Assembly (NCBI GenBank): GCA_945952315.1
Contig: CAMFIE010000004.1
Location: 124,001 to 188,000, forward strand
DNA from: an uncultured Rhizobium sp.
GTDB lineage: Bacteria; Pseudomonadota; Alphaproteobacteria; Rhizobiales; Rhizobiaceae
DNA length: 64,000 nucleotides
Reading direction: 5' to 3'
Shown here one piece after another: positions 35,855 to 45,928 of the stretch; positions within the stretch are counted from its first letter, which is position 1, and every line of letters begins with the position of its first letter. The notes under the pieces are model-generated. The model did no database searches. It saw nothing but the letters and a program-made list of their open reading frames with translations, and had not been told where the DNA came from. A program made the position numbers and the translations under genes.

Positions 35855-37753
35855 TCAGCTCGCCCGGGCCTTGCTGGTCGCGGCGAAGGCCTTGCGGGTG
35901 TAATCGTCGCGTCCATAGACATCGTCGAAATATTGCACCACGCCATCCTTGTCCGGCCAGGCGGTGAAATAGGAGACGTAGACCGGAACCTTGCCCTTTA
36001 CCGGCACTGCCTTGTTGCCGCCTGCAGCAAGCATCTTGGCAACATCATCCACCGACGTTCCCAGCACGGCTGCGGCCATGACCCGCGGTTCGGCAAGGCG
36101 GATGCAGCCATGGCTCAAGGCCCGCATGTCCCGCTTGAAGAAGCTCTTCATCGGCGTGTCATGCATGTAGATGGAGTGACTGTTCGGGAACAGGATTTTC
36201 AGCTCGCCCAGCGCATTGTCGCTGCCCGGCGGCTGGCGCACGCCAACCTTTGCCGTGTTGCTCCAGTCGACCTGGCTGGACGATACCCGCTCGCCACCAT
36301 AGGTGACCTCATAGCCGAGACGGTCGAGATAGGACGGGTCGCTGCGCAGCTTGGGCAGCATTTCATTGACGATGATCGACGCCGGAACACCCCAGTAGGG
36401 GTGCAGCTCGACGGTTTCGATCTGGTCGTTGAAGAAATAGGTCTGGGTGTGCGGACCACCGACCACCACGCGCATCGACAGCTGCTCGCGATTGTCATTG
36501 TGGTAATAGGCCATGAAGGCAGGCTGGTTCACGAAAACATAGCGCGAGCCCAGCTCATCCGGCAGCCAGCGGCGTTGTTCCATGGCAACAATCAGCTTGT
36601 CCACCTTGGCCTCGCTGGTGACGCCCATCATCTTGCTGGCGGTAACCTTGCCGATGATGCCATCCGGCTTCAGACCGGCTTCCTTCTGAAAATCCTCGAC
36701 CAGCGCGACGAGCTCCGGCGTATAGTCCGGCGTACCCGCATAAGCCTTCAGAACCGGCGCATGGGTCGCCTGAAGCGTTTCAGAGCCATGCTTGCGGATC
36801 GCAGCGACGATATTCGGCATTTCGGTGGATGCCATGCCCGGCTTGATCGACGCGGTGATATTGATCACGATCGGCGCGCCGGTATCGACAGCCTCGAGAT
36901 CGAGCTTCGCCAGCTCGGCCTTCAGCGCGTTGAATTCCGGCGAGGAGGGGTTGCGGCTTTCAAGATAGGCCCCGGCATTCGGCGAAAGCGACATCAGCTT
37001 CAGGATGCGGTCAAGGGCCACATCCTTCCGGGCAAAATCGTGATAGCCGGAAATCCGGTTCGGATCGATCCGGCCACGGATCGCATCCTGCGCATAGGTC
37101 AGTGCCTTCACCGACATGGTGAGTTCGAATTCCATCAGCGCGCGGTTGCGGGCTTCGGGATTGGCCGTGTCATAGTTCAGCGGCGGCACGGCAACCCGGT
37201 AATCGGCCGGGTCAAGACCGTAGGCAGAAGCGTTGTCGAAGGCGCGCAGCACGGAGCGCGCGCGGTCATTGATCATGCTGCCGGAGACCCACAGAAGCGG
37301 ACGGCCTTCGCCGTACCAGGCCTCGATGGTCTTTGCCACCGGATCCGTAGCCTTCACCTTCAGCGTCGTCATCAGACTGCGCTGAGCCGACATGGGGTCC
37401 ACCGCAACCGGTGCATTCGACGAGGTGCTGACGGCACTCGTCACCACCGGATCACCGAAGGAAGCGGTTGCGATCAGGCGCATGGCTTCCGGCTTGTAGG
37501 TGTAATAGCTCGGCGCCTTCACCCGCGGCAGCGGATCGGCATCGGCATTTGAAAAACCGTTGAGCGGCTGGGTCTGCTGGTTCGGCGTGCCATTCACCTG
37601 AACGCCGGGCACCTGTTGCTGCTGTTCCTGCGCATTGTTCTTTTTCGGAAACAGGATGTCCATCAGCGTCTTTGCGCTTGCAGGCGTGGCAAGCGCGCTC
37701 ACGCCGCATACGAGCGCAAACACAAGGGCACTGGCTTTGGTCGGTGATGTCAT
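35855..37753 (-). CDS. Periplasmic L,D-transpeptidase (YcbB/LdtD-like, 632 aa)
   Basis: The signal peptide (1-27, ending ATPASA) is followed by a Gln-rich linker, a large N-terminal scaffold domain (about 120-360), a peptidoglycan-binding segment (ELVALVEDFQKEAGLKPDGIIG) and a YkuD catalytic domain. The catalytic motif is SHGCIRLAEP, with the Cys nucleophile. The order matches YcbB/LdtD-type enzymes that make 3-3 peptidoglycan cross-links. Polar-growing Rhizobiales are unusually rich in such cross-links, so it may act in the same wall-growth programme as gpr (inference). ATG 37753 directly precedes the signal peptide. Confidence 0.9.
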   Translation of the reverse strand: MTSPTKASALVFALVCGVSALATPASAKTLMDILFPKKNNAQEQQQQVPGVQVNGTPNQQTQPLNGFSNADADPLPRVKAPSYYTYKPEAMRLIATASFGDPVVTSAVSTSSNAPVAVDPMSAQRSLMTTLKVKATDPVAKTIEAWYGEGRPLLWVSGSMINDRARSVLRAFDNASAYGLDPADYRVAVPPLNYDTANPEARNRALMEFELTMSVKALTYAQDAIRGRIDPNRISGYHDFARKDVALDRILKLMSLSPNAGAYLESRNPSSPEFNALKAELAKLDLEAVDTGAPIVINITASIKPGMASTEMPNIVAAIRKHGSETLQATHAPVLKAYAGTPDYTPELVALVEDFQKEAGLKPDGIIGKVTASKMMGVTSEAKVDKLIVAMEQRRWLPDELGSRYVFVNQPAFMAYYHNDNREQLSMRVVVGGPHTQTYFFNDQIETVELHPYWGVPASIIVNEMLPKLRSDPSYLDRLGYEVTYGGERVSSSQVDWSNTAKVGVRQPPGSDNALGELKILFPNSHSIYMHDTPMKSFFKRDMRALSHGCIRLAEPRVMAAAVLGTSVDDVAKMLAAGGNKAVPVKGKVPVYVSYFTAWPDKDGVVQYFDDVYGRDDYTRKAFAATSKARAS

Positions 37754-38158
37754 GGTCAAATAGTCCTCGCGGTCGGGCGCGTTCACTGCCCTTTGAGCCG
37801 CACTGTCAAGATAGGCCACTCGTTATCTGATCCCCGTGACGAAGAAAAGGAATGGCTCGCTCCTGGCTGGCTGGCGCGCACGCGCCCAAACCCGGGCACG
37901 CAGGGGAAACGTTCTTACCAAACATATGAAATAACTGGTTAATTTTTTATTGCCGTCCAATGGGCGGGTTTGGATAATTTAAAACCTTTTCTGGCTTACG
38001 GAAAATTTCCCGGTCCGTGGCGGAAAAGCCACGCCTGCAAGCGCGGGCAAACCCTTGCAGGCAAGCCATGCAAAAGCCATCTCCTGAACGTGAGATGGAT
38101 CGGAACGGCCCGATGAACGTTCCGGACTTCAGGCATTTTACCAGCGAGGAGGAAAGCG
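37754..38158. other. 405-bp divergent intergenic region (ldt / fumC)
   Basis: It holds the promoters of the L,D-transpeptidase gene and fumC. I see a small GGCGCG/CGCGCC hairpin at 37873-37886, an AT-rich stretch at 37915-37990 suited to a promoter, and the strong fumC ribosome site (GAGGAGG, 38146 region). No RNA gene or protein gene is evident. Confidence 0.5.
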
Positions 38159-39550
38159 ATGACCGAAGCGACGCGGATGGAGAGCGATACATTCGGCGAA
38201 ATCGCGGTTCCTGCGGATCGCTACTGGGGTGCGCAGACCGAACGGGCCCGTCACAATTTCGTGATCGGCGAGGAAAAGCAGCCGGACGCCCTGATTTCCG
38301 CTTTGGCCATTGTGAAGCAGGCCGCAGCCCGCACCAACATGTCTCTGGGCAAGCTTGATCCACGCCTAGGCGATGCCATCGAAAGAGCGGCGCAGGAGGT
38401 GATCGACGGGCGCTTTGCCGGGCACTTCCCCCTGCCCGTCTGGCAGACCGGTTCCGGCACGCAGACGAACATGAATGTGAACGAGGTGATCGCCAACCGC
38501 GCCAATGAATTGCTCGGTGGCTGGCTCGGCGCAAAAAGCCCGGTTCACCCCAACGATCACGTCAACATGAGCCAGTCTTCCAATGACAGCTTTCCGAGCG
38601 CAATGCACATCGCCGCCGCCCGGCTGGTGCGCGAGGAGCTGATGCCCTCGCTCGTCAACCTGCATGGCGCGCTTGAGGAAAAGGCGGAAGTGTTCCAGCC
38701 GATCATCAAGATCGGCCGCACCCATCTGCAGGATGCGACACCGCTGACCCTCGGACAGGAGTTTTCAGGTTATGCGGATCAGCTTGCGCAGGTGATCAGC
38801 CAGATCGAGACCACCTTGCCGGGACTTTACCGGCTGGCGCAGGGGGGAACGGCGGTCGGCACCGGGCTCAATGCCCCGGCAGGCTTTGCCGAGCGGGTGG
38901 CGGCCGAAATTGCCGCGATTACCCGCCTGCCCTTTACCACCGCATCCAACAAATTTGCGGCACTTGCGGGCCATGAAGCCCTTGTTTTCGCCCACGGCGC
39001 GCTGAATGCGGCGGCAACCGCGCTGTTCAAGATCGCGAGCGATATCCGTCTGCTCGGCTCCGGCCCGCGCTCCGGCCTTGGCGAACTTGCGCTGCCGGAA
39101 AACGAGCCGGGTTCCTCCATCATGCCGGGCAAGGTCAATCCTACCCAGAGCGAGGCGCTAACGATGGTCTGCGCGCGCGTTTTCGGCAATCAGACAACGA
39201 TCAGTTTTGCCGCAAGCCAGGGCCATCTGGAGCTCAATGTGTTCAAGCCGGTGATCGCCCATGCCTTCCTGCAATCGGCGCGCCTGCTCTCCGATGCCGC
39301 CCTTTCCTTCACCAACAATTGCGTGGAGGGGCTGACAGCGCGGGAAGACAATATCAGGGCCGCGATGGAGCGCTCGCTGATGCTGGTCACCGCGCTTCAG
39401 CCGCTGATCGGCTACGATGCCGCCGCCGCCATTGCCAAGGCCGCCCACCGGAACGGCACGACTCTGCGCGAGGAGGCGATTGCCTCCGGGTTGATCTCGG
39501 GCGAAAACTTCGATGCGCAGGTGCGCCCCGAGAAAATGACCGGCGTTTGA
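38159..39550 (+). CDS. fumC: Fumarate hydratase class II
   Basis: The iron-free fumarase of the TCA cycle, 463 residues. Visible signatures: [19 protein letters not shown] near the start, [21 protein letters not shown], the [21 protein letters not shown] block, [12 protein letters not shown] and the catalytic-loop signature [15 protein letters not shown]. It is preceded by a strong GAGGAGG ribosome site. It lies 145 bp upstream of the class I fumarase gene on the same strand, so both isoenzymes may share a transcript. Confidence 0.95.
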   Translation: MTEATRMESDTFGEIAVPADRYWGAQTERARHNFVIGEEKQPDALISALAIVKQAAARTNMSLGKLDPRLGDAIERAAQEVIDGRFAGHFPLPVWQTGSGTQTNMNVNEVIANRANELLGGWLGAKSPVHPNDHVNMSQSSNDSFPSAMHIAAARLVREELMPSLVNLHGALEEKAEVFQPIIKIGRTHLQDATPLTLGQEFSGYADQLAQVISQIETTLPGLYRLAQGGTAVGTGLNAPAGFAERVAAEIAAITRLPFTTASNKFAALAGHEALVFAHGALNAAATALFKIASDIRLLGSGPRSGLGELALPENEPGSSIMPGKVNPTQSEALTMVCARVFGNQTTISFAASQGHLELNVFKPVIAHAFLQSARLLSDAALSFTNNCVEGLTAREDNIRAAMERSLMLVTALQPLIGYDAAAAIAKAAHRNGTTLREEAIASGLISGENFDAQVRPEKMTGV

Positions 39551-39695
39551 GCGCGCCTGCCCGTCAATCAATCCTCAACCCTTCAGACTTCCGGCGGATT
39601 GCTTTTCAGGCACCCGGGGAATAGACCTTCGGCGACGATTTCCATACGGAAATCCGCCTCTATCGAAGCGCTATTCCATCGAGAAGGTCCGGACT

Positions 39696-41303
39696 ATGGC
39701 TGACGATCTCTTCCCCCTCGGCGAAGACAAGACCCCCTACCGCAAGCTGACCAGCGATTATGTTTCGGTCGATACGTTCAAGGGACAGGAGATCCTGACC
39801 GTGGAGCCCGAAGGCATGCGGCTTCTGGCCGAGGCCGCCTTTGCCGATATCAACCACCTGCTTCGCCCCGGTCATCTGAAGCAGCTTGCGGCGATCCTCA
39901 ACGATCCGGAAGCCACCGAAAACGACCGTTTCGTCGCCTATGACCTGATGAAGAACGCCAATATTGCCGCAGGTGGCGTGCTGCCGATGTGCCAGGATAC
40001 AGGCACGGCAATCATCATGGGCAAGAAGGGCCGCCGGGTCTGGACCGAAGGCGGGGATTACAATGCGCTCGCCCAGGGCGTGCTCGATGCCTATCAGAAG
40101 AAGAACCTGCGCTATTCGCAGCTTGCGCCCCTCTCGATGTTCACCGAGAAGAACACCAAGAACAACCTGCCTGCCCAGATCGACATCTACGAGGAAGGCA
40201 CGGATGCCTACAAGTTCCTGTTCGTGGCAAAAGGTGGCGGCTCGGCAAACAAGACCTTCCTGTTCCAGGGCACGCCTTCGCTGCTCACCCATGACCGCAT
40301 GATCGACTTCCTCAAGGAGAAGATCCTGACGCTGGGGACGGCAGCCTGCCCGCCCTATCATCTGGCCATCGTGATCGGCGGCACGTCTGCGGAAATGAAC
40401 CTGAAGACGGTGAAGCTCGCCTCCACCCGCTATCTCGACGATCTTCCGACCGAAGGCTCGGAAAGCGGCCATGCCTTCCGCGATCTCGAGATGGAGAAAG
40501 AAATCCACAAGCTGACCCAGCAGATGGGTGTCGGCGCCCAGTTCGGCGGCAAGTATTTCTGTCATGACGTGCGGGTGATCCGCCTGCCCCGCCACGGCGC
40601 GTCGCTGCCCATCGGGCTTGGCGTTTCCTGTTCGGCAGACCGTCAGGCGATGGGCAAGATCACGAAGGACGGCATCTACCTCGAGCAGCTGGAAACCAAT
40701 CCCGCCCAGTACATGCCCGAGATCGACGAGAAGAAGATGTCGGAATCGGTGGTGAAGATCGATCTCAACCAGCCGATGAGCGCGATCCTTGCCGAACTCA
40801 CAAAGTATCCGGTCAAGACGCGCCTGTCGCTGACGGGCACGATCATCGTGGCCCGCGACCTGGCGCATGCCAAGATCCGCGAGCGGCTGGAACAGGGCGG
40901 CGGCATGCCGGACTACATGAAGAACCACCCGGTCTATTACGCCGGACCCGCCAAGACGCCGGAAGGCTTCGCCTCGGGTTCCTTCGGCCCGACGACCGCC
41001 GGCCGCATGGACAGCTATGTGGACCAGTTCCAGTCCTTCGGCGGCTCGATGGTGATGCTTGCAAAAGGAAACCGTGGCCGTCAGGTCCGCGAGGCCTGCA
41101 AGACCCATGGTGGTTTCTATCTCGGCTCCATCGGCGGCCCCGCAGCACGCCTGGCACAGGATTGCATCCGTAAGGTAGAAGTTCTGGAATATCCGGAACT
41201 CGGAATGGAAGCCGTCTGGAAGATCGAGGTCGAGAACTTCCCGGCCTTCATCGTGATCGACGACAAGGGCAACGACTTCTTCCAGGAGCTCAATCTGGGC
41301 TGA
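39696..41303 (+). CDS. fumA: Fumarate hydratase class I ([4Fe-4S])
   Basis: A 535-residue iron-sulfur fumarase with alpha and beta parts fused. The three cluster Cys are visible in [15 protein letters not shown] and GVSCSADRQ. The C-terminal beta domain has [15 protein letters not shown] and the [13 protein letters not shown] substrate-binding segment. Class I enzymes are oxygen-sensitive, so keeping both classes side by side probably gives fumarase activity under varying iron and oxygen supply (inference). Confidence 0.94.
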   Translation: MADDLFPLGEDKTPYRKLTSDYVSVDTFKGQEILTVEPEGMRLLAEAAFADINHLLRPGHLKQLAAILNDPEATENDRFVAYDLMKNANIAAGGVLPMCQDTGTAIIMGKKGRRVWTEGGDYNALAQGVLDAYQKKNLRYSQLAPLSMFTEKNTKNNLPAQIDIYEEGTDAYKFLFVAKGGGSANKTFLFQGTPSLLTHDRMIDFLKEKILTLGTAACPPYHLAIVIGGTSAEMNLKTVKLASTRYLDDLPTEGSESGHAFRDLEMEKEIHKLTQQMGVGAQFGGKYFCHDVRVIRLPRHGASLPIGLGVSCSADRQAMGKITKDGIYLEQLETNPAQYMPEIDEKKMSESVVKIDLNQPMSAILAELTKYPVKTRLSLTGTIIVARDLAHAKIRERLEQGGGMPDYMKNHPVYYAGPAKTPEGFASGSFGPTTAGRMDSYVDQFQSFGGSMVMLAKGNRGRQVREACKTHGGFYLGSIGGPAARLAQDCIRKVEVLEYPELGMEAVWKIEVENFPAFIVIDDKGNDFFQELNLG

Positions 41304-41319
41304 TCCGGCAATGACAGGG

Positions 41320-41346
41320 GTGGCGCTGCAAGTAGCGCCACTCTTT
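41320..41346 (+). terminator. Terminator after fumA
   Basis: A perfect 8-bp GC-rich stem (41320-41327 with 41334-41341), 6-nt loop, followed by TCTTT. The 200 bp after it are AT-rich and contain the promoter of the diguanylate cyclase gene. Confidence 0.7.
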
Positions 41347-41554
41347 AATGTATTTAAAGTTATGTCCAGCGAATAAAAATACTTTGGGTTGCAAATTTCA
41401 ACACAACATTGTCTGTTGAGAGGCAAAGAGATAAAAATCTAGCAGTTTTTACCACTGAATTTTATTAGGTCATGAATAATTTTTAATACAATTATAACCC
41501 CTGTGCTGTACCTATTTTGGGCTAATCGAGACAGGTTTTCCGGAGACGATTGCC

Positions 41555-42622
41555 ATGGAAGCGGCGAATGCCCTCAAGGCGCAAATTCCCGACATCGCAG
41601 GACAGATCACCTATGCCATGCGCACGATGGGGGTTGCACCCATTCCGCGAAATTATGAGCTGTTCTATGAAGCCTATCTGGGCTCAAACCCGGCGCTGAC
41701 CCGCGATATCGCCGCCCTTGGCAAAAAGGCGACGCAGGAGGAGCTGGACGAAATCGGCGCCCGCTTCTTCGGCCGCCATCAGACAACGGTGGTCGATGAG
41801 GCCCATACCACGCTGGTGTCGGAACTCGACAATGTCGTGCGGATGCTGCGGCAGGAGCAGAACTCGCTCGAAAGCTACAACCGCCTTCTCGGCGAAACCT
41901 ATAACCGTATCAATTCGAAGAATGCCGCGAGCGCCGATCTCTTGCGCAACGCGATTGCCATTCTTTCCGAAGCAACCGGCGCCACCATGGCCAAGGGCCA
42001 GCAGACCGCCGAAAGCATGCTGCGCAAGACCGAGGAAATGGAGAAGGTTCGCCAGGAGCTCGACGAATACAAGCGCATCGCCAACACGGATTCGCTGACG
42101 CGCCTTTCGAACCGCCGCGCCTTCGATGACAAGCTTGCGACCATCTATGACAACCAGATGAGCACGGCGATCACCGCGCTGGTGATTGCGGATATCGACC
42201 ATTTCAAGAAGATCAATGACACCTACGGCCATCCTGTCGGTGACAAGATTCTCGCGACTGTCGCCACAGTCATGCGGGCCAATCTGCGCAAGGATGTATT
42301 CGTGGCCCGCACGGGCGGCGAGGAATTTGCCTTCATCATTGAGGGCAATACGCTGGAAGAGGTGATGCAGATCTGCGAGCGCGTGCGCCGCAGTCTGGAG
42401 GCGACCCCCTTCAAGAATTCCAAAACCGGTGTGAACTACGGCCCTGTGACGATCTCCATTGGTGTATGCATGGCCGATGTGGCCGAAGATCCGGCGGATC
42501 TGTACAACAAGACGGATATCGCGCTTTACTGCGCCAAGAATGCCGGCAGAAACCGCACCATTCCCTTCGAAGAGGGCATGAAGAAAGACTTCCAGAAGGG
42601 CTGGCTGATCTACAAGAAGTGA
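41555..42622 (+). CDS. GGDEF-domain diguanylate cyclase
   Basis: The 355-residue protein has an N-terminal helical region (1-185; MRTMGVAPIPRNYELFYEAY recurs in rhizobial cyclases and may be a sensor or dimerisation part), a coiled-coil linker, and a GGDEF domain (about 190-345). The active-site sequence is ARTGGEEFAFI, with DIDHFKKINDTYGH. The intact GGEEF predicts c-di-GMP synthesis. No R-x-x-D inhibitory site is present 5 residues before GGEEF, so product inhibition may be absent. There are no transmembrane helices. ATG 41555 has GGAG 9-10 nt upstream. Confidence 0.93.
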   Translation: MEAANALKAQIPDIAGQITYAMRTMGVAPIPRNYELFYEAYLGSNPALTRDIAALGKKATQEELDEIGARFFGRHQTTVVDEAHTTLVSELDNVVRMLRQEQNSLESYNRLLGETYNRINSKNAASADLLRNAIAILSEATGATMAKGQQTAESMLRKTEEMEKVRQELDEYKRIANTDSLTRLSNRRAFDDKLATIYDNQMSTAITALVIADIDHFKKINDTYGHPVGDKILATVATVMRANLRKDVFVARTGGEEFAFIIEGNTLEEVMQICERVRRSLEATPFKNSKTGVNYGPVTISIGVCMADVAEDPADLYNKTDIALYCAKNAGRNRTIPFEEGMKKDFQKGWLIYKK

Positions 42623-42643
42623 TCGCCGCGCCTTCTCTCATAT

Positions 42644-42682
42644 AAAACCCCGCAAGGCAGGCGCTTTGCGGGGTTTTCTTTT
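42644..42682. terminator. Bidirectional terminator
   Basis: A perfect 12-bp stem (42644-42655 with 42666-42677), 10-nt loop, then CTTTTT on the plus strand. It separates the convergent diguanylate cyclase and DUF971 genes. Confidence 0.85.
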
Positions 42683-42704
42683 TCTGACCAATCTGGTCGA
42701 GGCC

Positions 42705-43085
42705 TCAGCGCGGCTTTTCGGAGCGGTCGCGGCTCATGCCCTTCTCCGCCAGTTCCTGCTCGTAGGTGGCAAACAGTGCGGCGCCATTTTCCCCGAGCTC
42801 GCGCAGATAGGTCCAGGTGAAGATGCCGCTGTCGTGGCCATCGTCAAAGCCGATCCGCACAGCATAATTGCCCGTTGGCGTCATGGCGATGATCGCCACA
42901 TTGCGCTTGCCCGGCACGGTCACCCGCTGGCCGGGACCATGCCCCTGCACTTCAGCGGAAGGCGAAAGAACACGCAGCATTTCCGCAGAAAGATCATAGG
43001 CCTTGTCGTCGTTGTAGCGAATGACCAGTCTTTGCCGGTCTTTCGAGACACGCAATTCGGTCGGCCAGAAGGTTTCGTTGCTCAT
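42705..43085 (-). CDS. DUF971-family protein
   Basis: A 126-residue protein resembling the gamma-butyrobetaine-hydroxylase N-terminal-like (DUF971) family: WPTELRVSKDRQRLVIRYND, then DLSAEMLRVLSPSAEVQGHG, and IRIGFDDGHDSGIFTWTYL-like text near the end. Bacterial members are often adjacent to cofactor or Fe-S genes, and function is unproven. It is divergent from moaA. ATG 43085 has AGGA 8 nt upstream; an in-frame start at 43100 is less likely. Confidence 0.85.
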   Translation of the reverse strand: MSNETFWPTELRVSKDRQRLVIRYNDDKAYDLSAEMLRVLSPSAEVQGHGPGQRVTVPGKRNVAIIAMTPTGNYAVRIGFDDGHDSGIFTWTYLRELGENGAALFATYEQELAEKGMSRDRSEKPR

Positions 43086-43240
43086 CCGCTTTTCCTGCAA
43101 AATTGGTCCGTTGAGGCACAGCTATGCCGTTCCGGGACCGGATGCAACCGGGCACGAACAGTAGGATACTTTTCGGTGCCTTGACGAATGGACACGGCAT
43201 TCGCACATTACCGGTCACGTGAATTGAAGGAGTGGAAAAG

Positions 43241-44293
43241 GTGAATACCATCCCCGGCCCGTTTTCCGGCGTGCGTCCGTCTGGCGCGGCATCGGCCGCC
43301 CCGATGATAGACCCGTTTGGCCGCATGGTTTCCTATCTGCGCGTTTCGGTAACGGACCGCTGCGATTTCCGCTGCACCTATTGCATGGCGGAAAACATGA
43401 CCTTTCTGCCGAAAAAGGATCTGCTGACGCTGGAGGAGCTGGAACGCCTGTGTTCCGCCTTCATCGCCAAGGGCGTTCGCAAGATCCGGCTGACCGGCGG
43501 CGAACCGCTGGTGCGCAAGAACATCATGCATCTCGTCCGCGCGCTCGGCGCCAAGGTGAAGAGCGGCGAACTGGAAGAGCTGACGCTGACGACCAACGGC
43601 TCACAGCTCGCCCGCTATGCCGATGAACTGGCAGAAGCGGGCGTGAAGCGCATCAACGTTTCCGTCGATACGCTCGATCCGGACAAGTTCCGCGCCATCA
43701 CCCGCTGGGGCGAGCTTTCCAAGGTGCTGGAGGGCATCGAGGCCGCGCGCAAGGCGGGGCTGAAAATCAAGATCAATGCGGTGGCGCTGAAGGGGTTCAA
43801 CGATACGGAAATTCCCGCCATGCTGCGCTGGGCGCACGGGCTTGGCATGGACATGACGGTGATCGAGACCATGCCGATGGGTGAGATCGACGAAGACCGT
43901 ACCGACCAGTATCTGCCTTTGTCGACGCTTCGCGCCGCGCTTGAGCAGGAATTCACGCTTTCCGACATCCCTTTCCGCACCGGCGGCCCGGCGCGTTACG
44001 TGGATGTGAAGGAAACCGGCGGCAAGCTGGGCTTCATCACGCCGATGACCCATAATTTCTGCGAAAGCTGCAATCGCGTCCGCCTGACATGCACCGGAAC
44101 GCTCTATATGTGCCTCGGCCAGAATGATGCGGCCGATCTGCGCGCGGCCCTGCGTTCGTCCGATGACGACGCGGTGCTTTCTGCGGCCATTGATGAAGCC
44201 ATTTCGCGCAAGCCGAAGGGCCATGATTTCATCATCGACCGGGTGAAGGGCAAGCCCGCGGTTTCCCGCCACATGAGCGTGACCGGCGGCTGA
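43241..44293 (+). CDS. moaA: GTP 3',8-cyclase (molybdenum cofactor biosynthesis)
   Basis: A radical-SAM enzyme converting GTP to 3',8-cyclo-GTP in the first Moco step. The first [4Fe-4S] motif is CDFRCTYC and the second cluster site is [11 protein letters not shown]; the essential C-terminal Gly-Gly is present (VTGG). The [11 protein letters not shown] and TLTTNGS motifs fit. I prefer GTG 43241 because AAGGAG lies 8 nt upstream; GTG 43232 overlaps that site. Predicted length about 350 residues. moaC and moaB are not nearby. Confidence 0.94.
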   Translation: MNTIPGPFSGVRPSGAASAAPMIDPFGRMVSYLRVSVTDRCDFRCTYCMAENMTFLPKKDLLTLEELERLCSAFIAKGVRKIRLTGGEPLVRKNIMHLVRALGAKVKSGELEELTLTTNGSQLARYADELAEAGVKRINVSVDTLDPDKFRAITRWGELSKVLEGIEAARKAGLKIKINAVALKGFNDTEIPAMLRWAHGLGMDMTVIETMPMGEIDEDRTDQYLPLSTLRAALEQEFTLSDIPFRTGGPARYVDVKETGGKLGFITPMTHNFCESCNRVRLTCTGTLYMCLGQNDAADLRAALRSSDDDAVLSAAIDEAISRKPKGHDFIIDRVKGKPAVSRHMSVTGG

Positions 44294-44337
44294 TTCATTC
44301 GATTTGGTGCGGATGGATCAGAAATTTGCGTTATACC

Positions 44338-44358
44338 TCAGCGGATTGATCCGCTAGA
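44338..44358. promoter_or_regulatory. Interrupted palindrome upstream of the EamA gene
   Basis: CT-c-AGCGGAT-tg-ATCCGCT-a-GAG: 7-bp perfect arms (44340-44346 with 44349-44355) within the 102-bp gap between moaA and the transporter gene. It is dyadic and too short-looped for an RNA hairpin, so an operator is more likely. Confidence 0.4.
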
Positions 44359-44395
44359 GGAAGGTTCAGTACGAACCGGTCCGGAATCACCGCGC

Positions 44396-45292
44396 ATGGC
44401 ACTTTCCAGCAATATGAAGGGCGCGCTCTATATGGCGCTGTCGATGATCGGCTTTGCCTGCAACGACGCCCTCATCAAATCCGTGAGCCATGAAACCACC
44501 GTTGGCCAGATCATGCTGGTACGCGGTTCGATGACAACGGTGCTGGTGTTTCTGATTGCCTGGCAATTCAAGGCCCTGCGGCCGCTGAAGGTCGTTGCGA
44601 AGCCGCTTGTGGGATTGCGCATTTTCTTCGAGGTCATGGCGGCCATCGTCTTTCTCGCAGCCCTTGGTCATATGCCGCTCGCCAATATTTCGGCGATCCT
44701 GCAATCGCTGCCGCTTGCCGTAACCCTCGGCGCGGCACTCTTCCTGAAGGAACCGACCGGCTGGCGGCGATGGCTCGCCATCATCATCGGCTTTGGCGGG
44801 GTTCTGATCATCATCCGGCCCGGCCCGGAAGGGTTTACCACCGCATCGCTGCTGGCGATTTCCTGCGTGTTTCTGGCCGCCGGGCGCGACCTTGCCACCA
44901 AGCGCGTGCCGCAGAACATCCCATCGCTGATGATCACCACCGTGAATGCGGCCTGCGTAACACTGTCCGGCGGGCTGATCGTGCTCGTCACGCAGGAATG
45001 GATGCCGATCACGTTCCGCGTTTTCGTGCATTTCGCCATTGGCTCGGTCTTTTCGCTGATCGGCTATCAGTTCGTGATCGCGGCCATGCGCACCGGTGAA
45101 ATTTCCTTCATTGCGCCGTTCCGCTATACAGGCCTGCTCAGCTCCATTATGCTTGGCCTGCTGTTCCTCGGTGAAAGTCTGGATGGGGTGACCATCATCG
45201 GCATCCTGATCGTCGTGGCCTCGGGTCTCTATACCTTCCATCGCGAGGCGCAGCGTGCCAAGCTTGCCCGCAATGTCCAAGCGGAAGGATGA
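44396..45292 (+). CDS. EamA/DMT-family transporter
   Basis: A 298-residue protein with about 10 transmembrane helices forming two EamA repeats (DALIKSVSHETTVGQIMLVRG in the first, GEISFIAPFRYTGLLSSIMLG and FLGESLDGVTIIGILIVVASG in the second). DMT members export metabolites; the substrate is unknown. It lies between moaA and mobA on the same strand, and its stop is 3 nt before the mobA ATG, which suggests co-transcription with the Moco genes. Confidence 0.88.
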   Translation: MALSSNMKGALYMALSMIGFACNDALIKSVSHETTVGQIMLVRGSMTTVLVFLIAWQFKALRPLKVVAKPLVGLRIFFEVMAAIVFLAALGHMPLANISAILQSLPLAVTLGAALFLKEPTGWRRWLAIIIGFGGVLIIIRPGPEGFTTASLLAISCVFLAAGRDLATKRVPQNIPSLMITTVNAACVTLSGGLIVLVTQEWMPITFRVFVHFAIGSVFSLIGYQFVIAAMRTGEISFIAPFRYTGLLSSIMLGLLFLGESLDGVTIIGILIVVASGLYTFHREAQRAKLARNVQAEG

Positions 45293-45295
45293 GCC

Positions 45296-45928
45296 ATGCC
45301 GGTGATCGGCGGTCTGATACTGGCAGGCGGGCGGTCCAGCCGCATGGGTGAGAACAAGCTGCTTCTGCCTTTCGGACCGGCACGGCTGATCGACTGGGTT
45401 GCAGCCAGGCTCGAAACCCAGTGCACCTCGATAGCGCTGAACTGCAACGAGGCGATTGCGGGCCTTCCCGCCCTGCCCCGCATTCACGATGATATCGAAG
45501 GCCATGCCGGGCCGCTCGCGGGCATTGCGGCTGGTCTTGCCCATTTCCGCAAGCACCAACCCGACGTCACACACGCGCTGACGGTGGCCGCCGATACACC
45601 GTTTTTTCCGGAGAACCTTCGGGAAGGGCTGGAAGCCTCGATTGAGACAGCGGAAGAGATTGCCGTTGCCGTGAGCGCCGGTCAGCAATGGCAGCCAACC
45701 TTCGCGCTCTGGCCGGTCGGCATTGAAGACGCGTTGCGCCAATGGCTTTCGGACCCGGAAAACCGCAAGCTGCGCGCTTTCATCGCCCGATATCCCCACA
45801 AGACGGTGGGCTTTGCCGCTCATTCGGGATTGAAAGGAAGCGGAGAGGCGTCCATAGACCCGTTCTTCAACATCAATACGCCGGACGATTATCACCGGGC
45901 GTTGGGCATTCTTGAGGGCATGGCATGA
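45296..45928 (+). CDS. mobA: Molybdenum cofactor guanylyltransferase
   Basis: MobA links GMP to molybdopterin to make the bis-MGD cofactor. The 210-residue protein has the nucleotidyltransferase loop LAGGRSSRMGENKLLLPFG at the N terminus, GPLAGIAAGL, and VAADTPFFP with the metal-binding Asp. The C-terminal NINTPDDY is typical. It overlaps mobB by 4 nt (ATGA). Confidence 0.94.
   Translation: MPVIGGLILAGGRSSRMGENKLLLPFGPARLIDWVAARLETQCTSIALNCNEAIAGLPALPRIHDDIEGHAGPLAGIAAGLAHFRKHQPDVTHALTVAADTPFFPENLREGLEASIETAEEIAVAVSAGQQWQPTFALWPVGIEDALRQWLSDPENRKLRAFIARYPHKTVGFAAHSGLKGSGEASIDPFFNINTPDDYHRALGILEGMA

Noticed and set aside
35933-37552. A 539-residue plus-strand frame opposite the L,D-transpeptidase
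   Set aside because: Shadow of the transpeptidase gene; no start signal and His/Arg-rich composition.
39660-41426. A 588-residue minus-strand frame opposite fumA
   Set aside because: Shadow frame with no recognisable domain; class I fumarase on the plus strand has all cluster cysteines.
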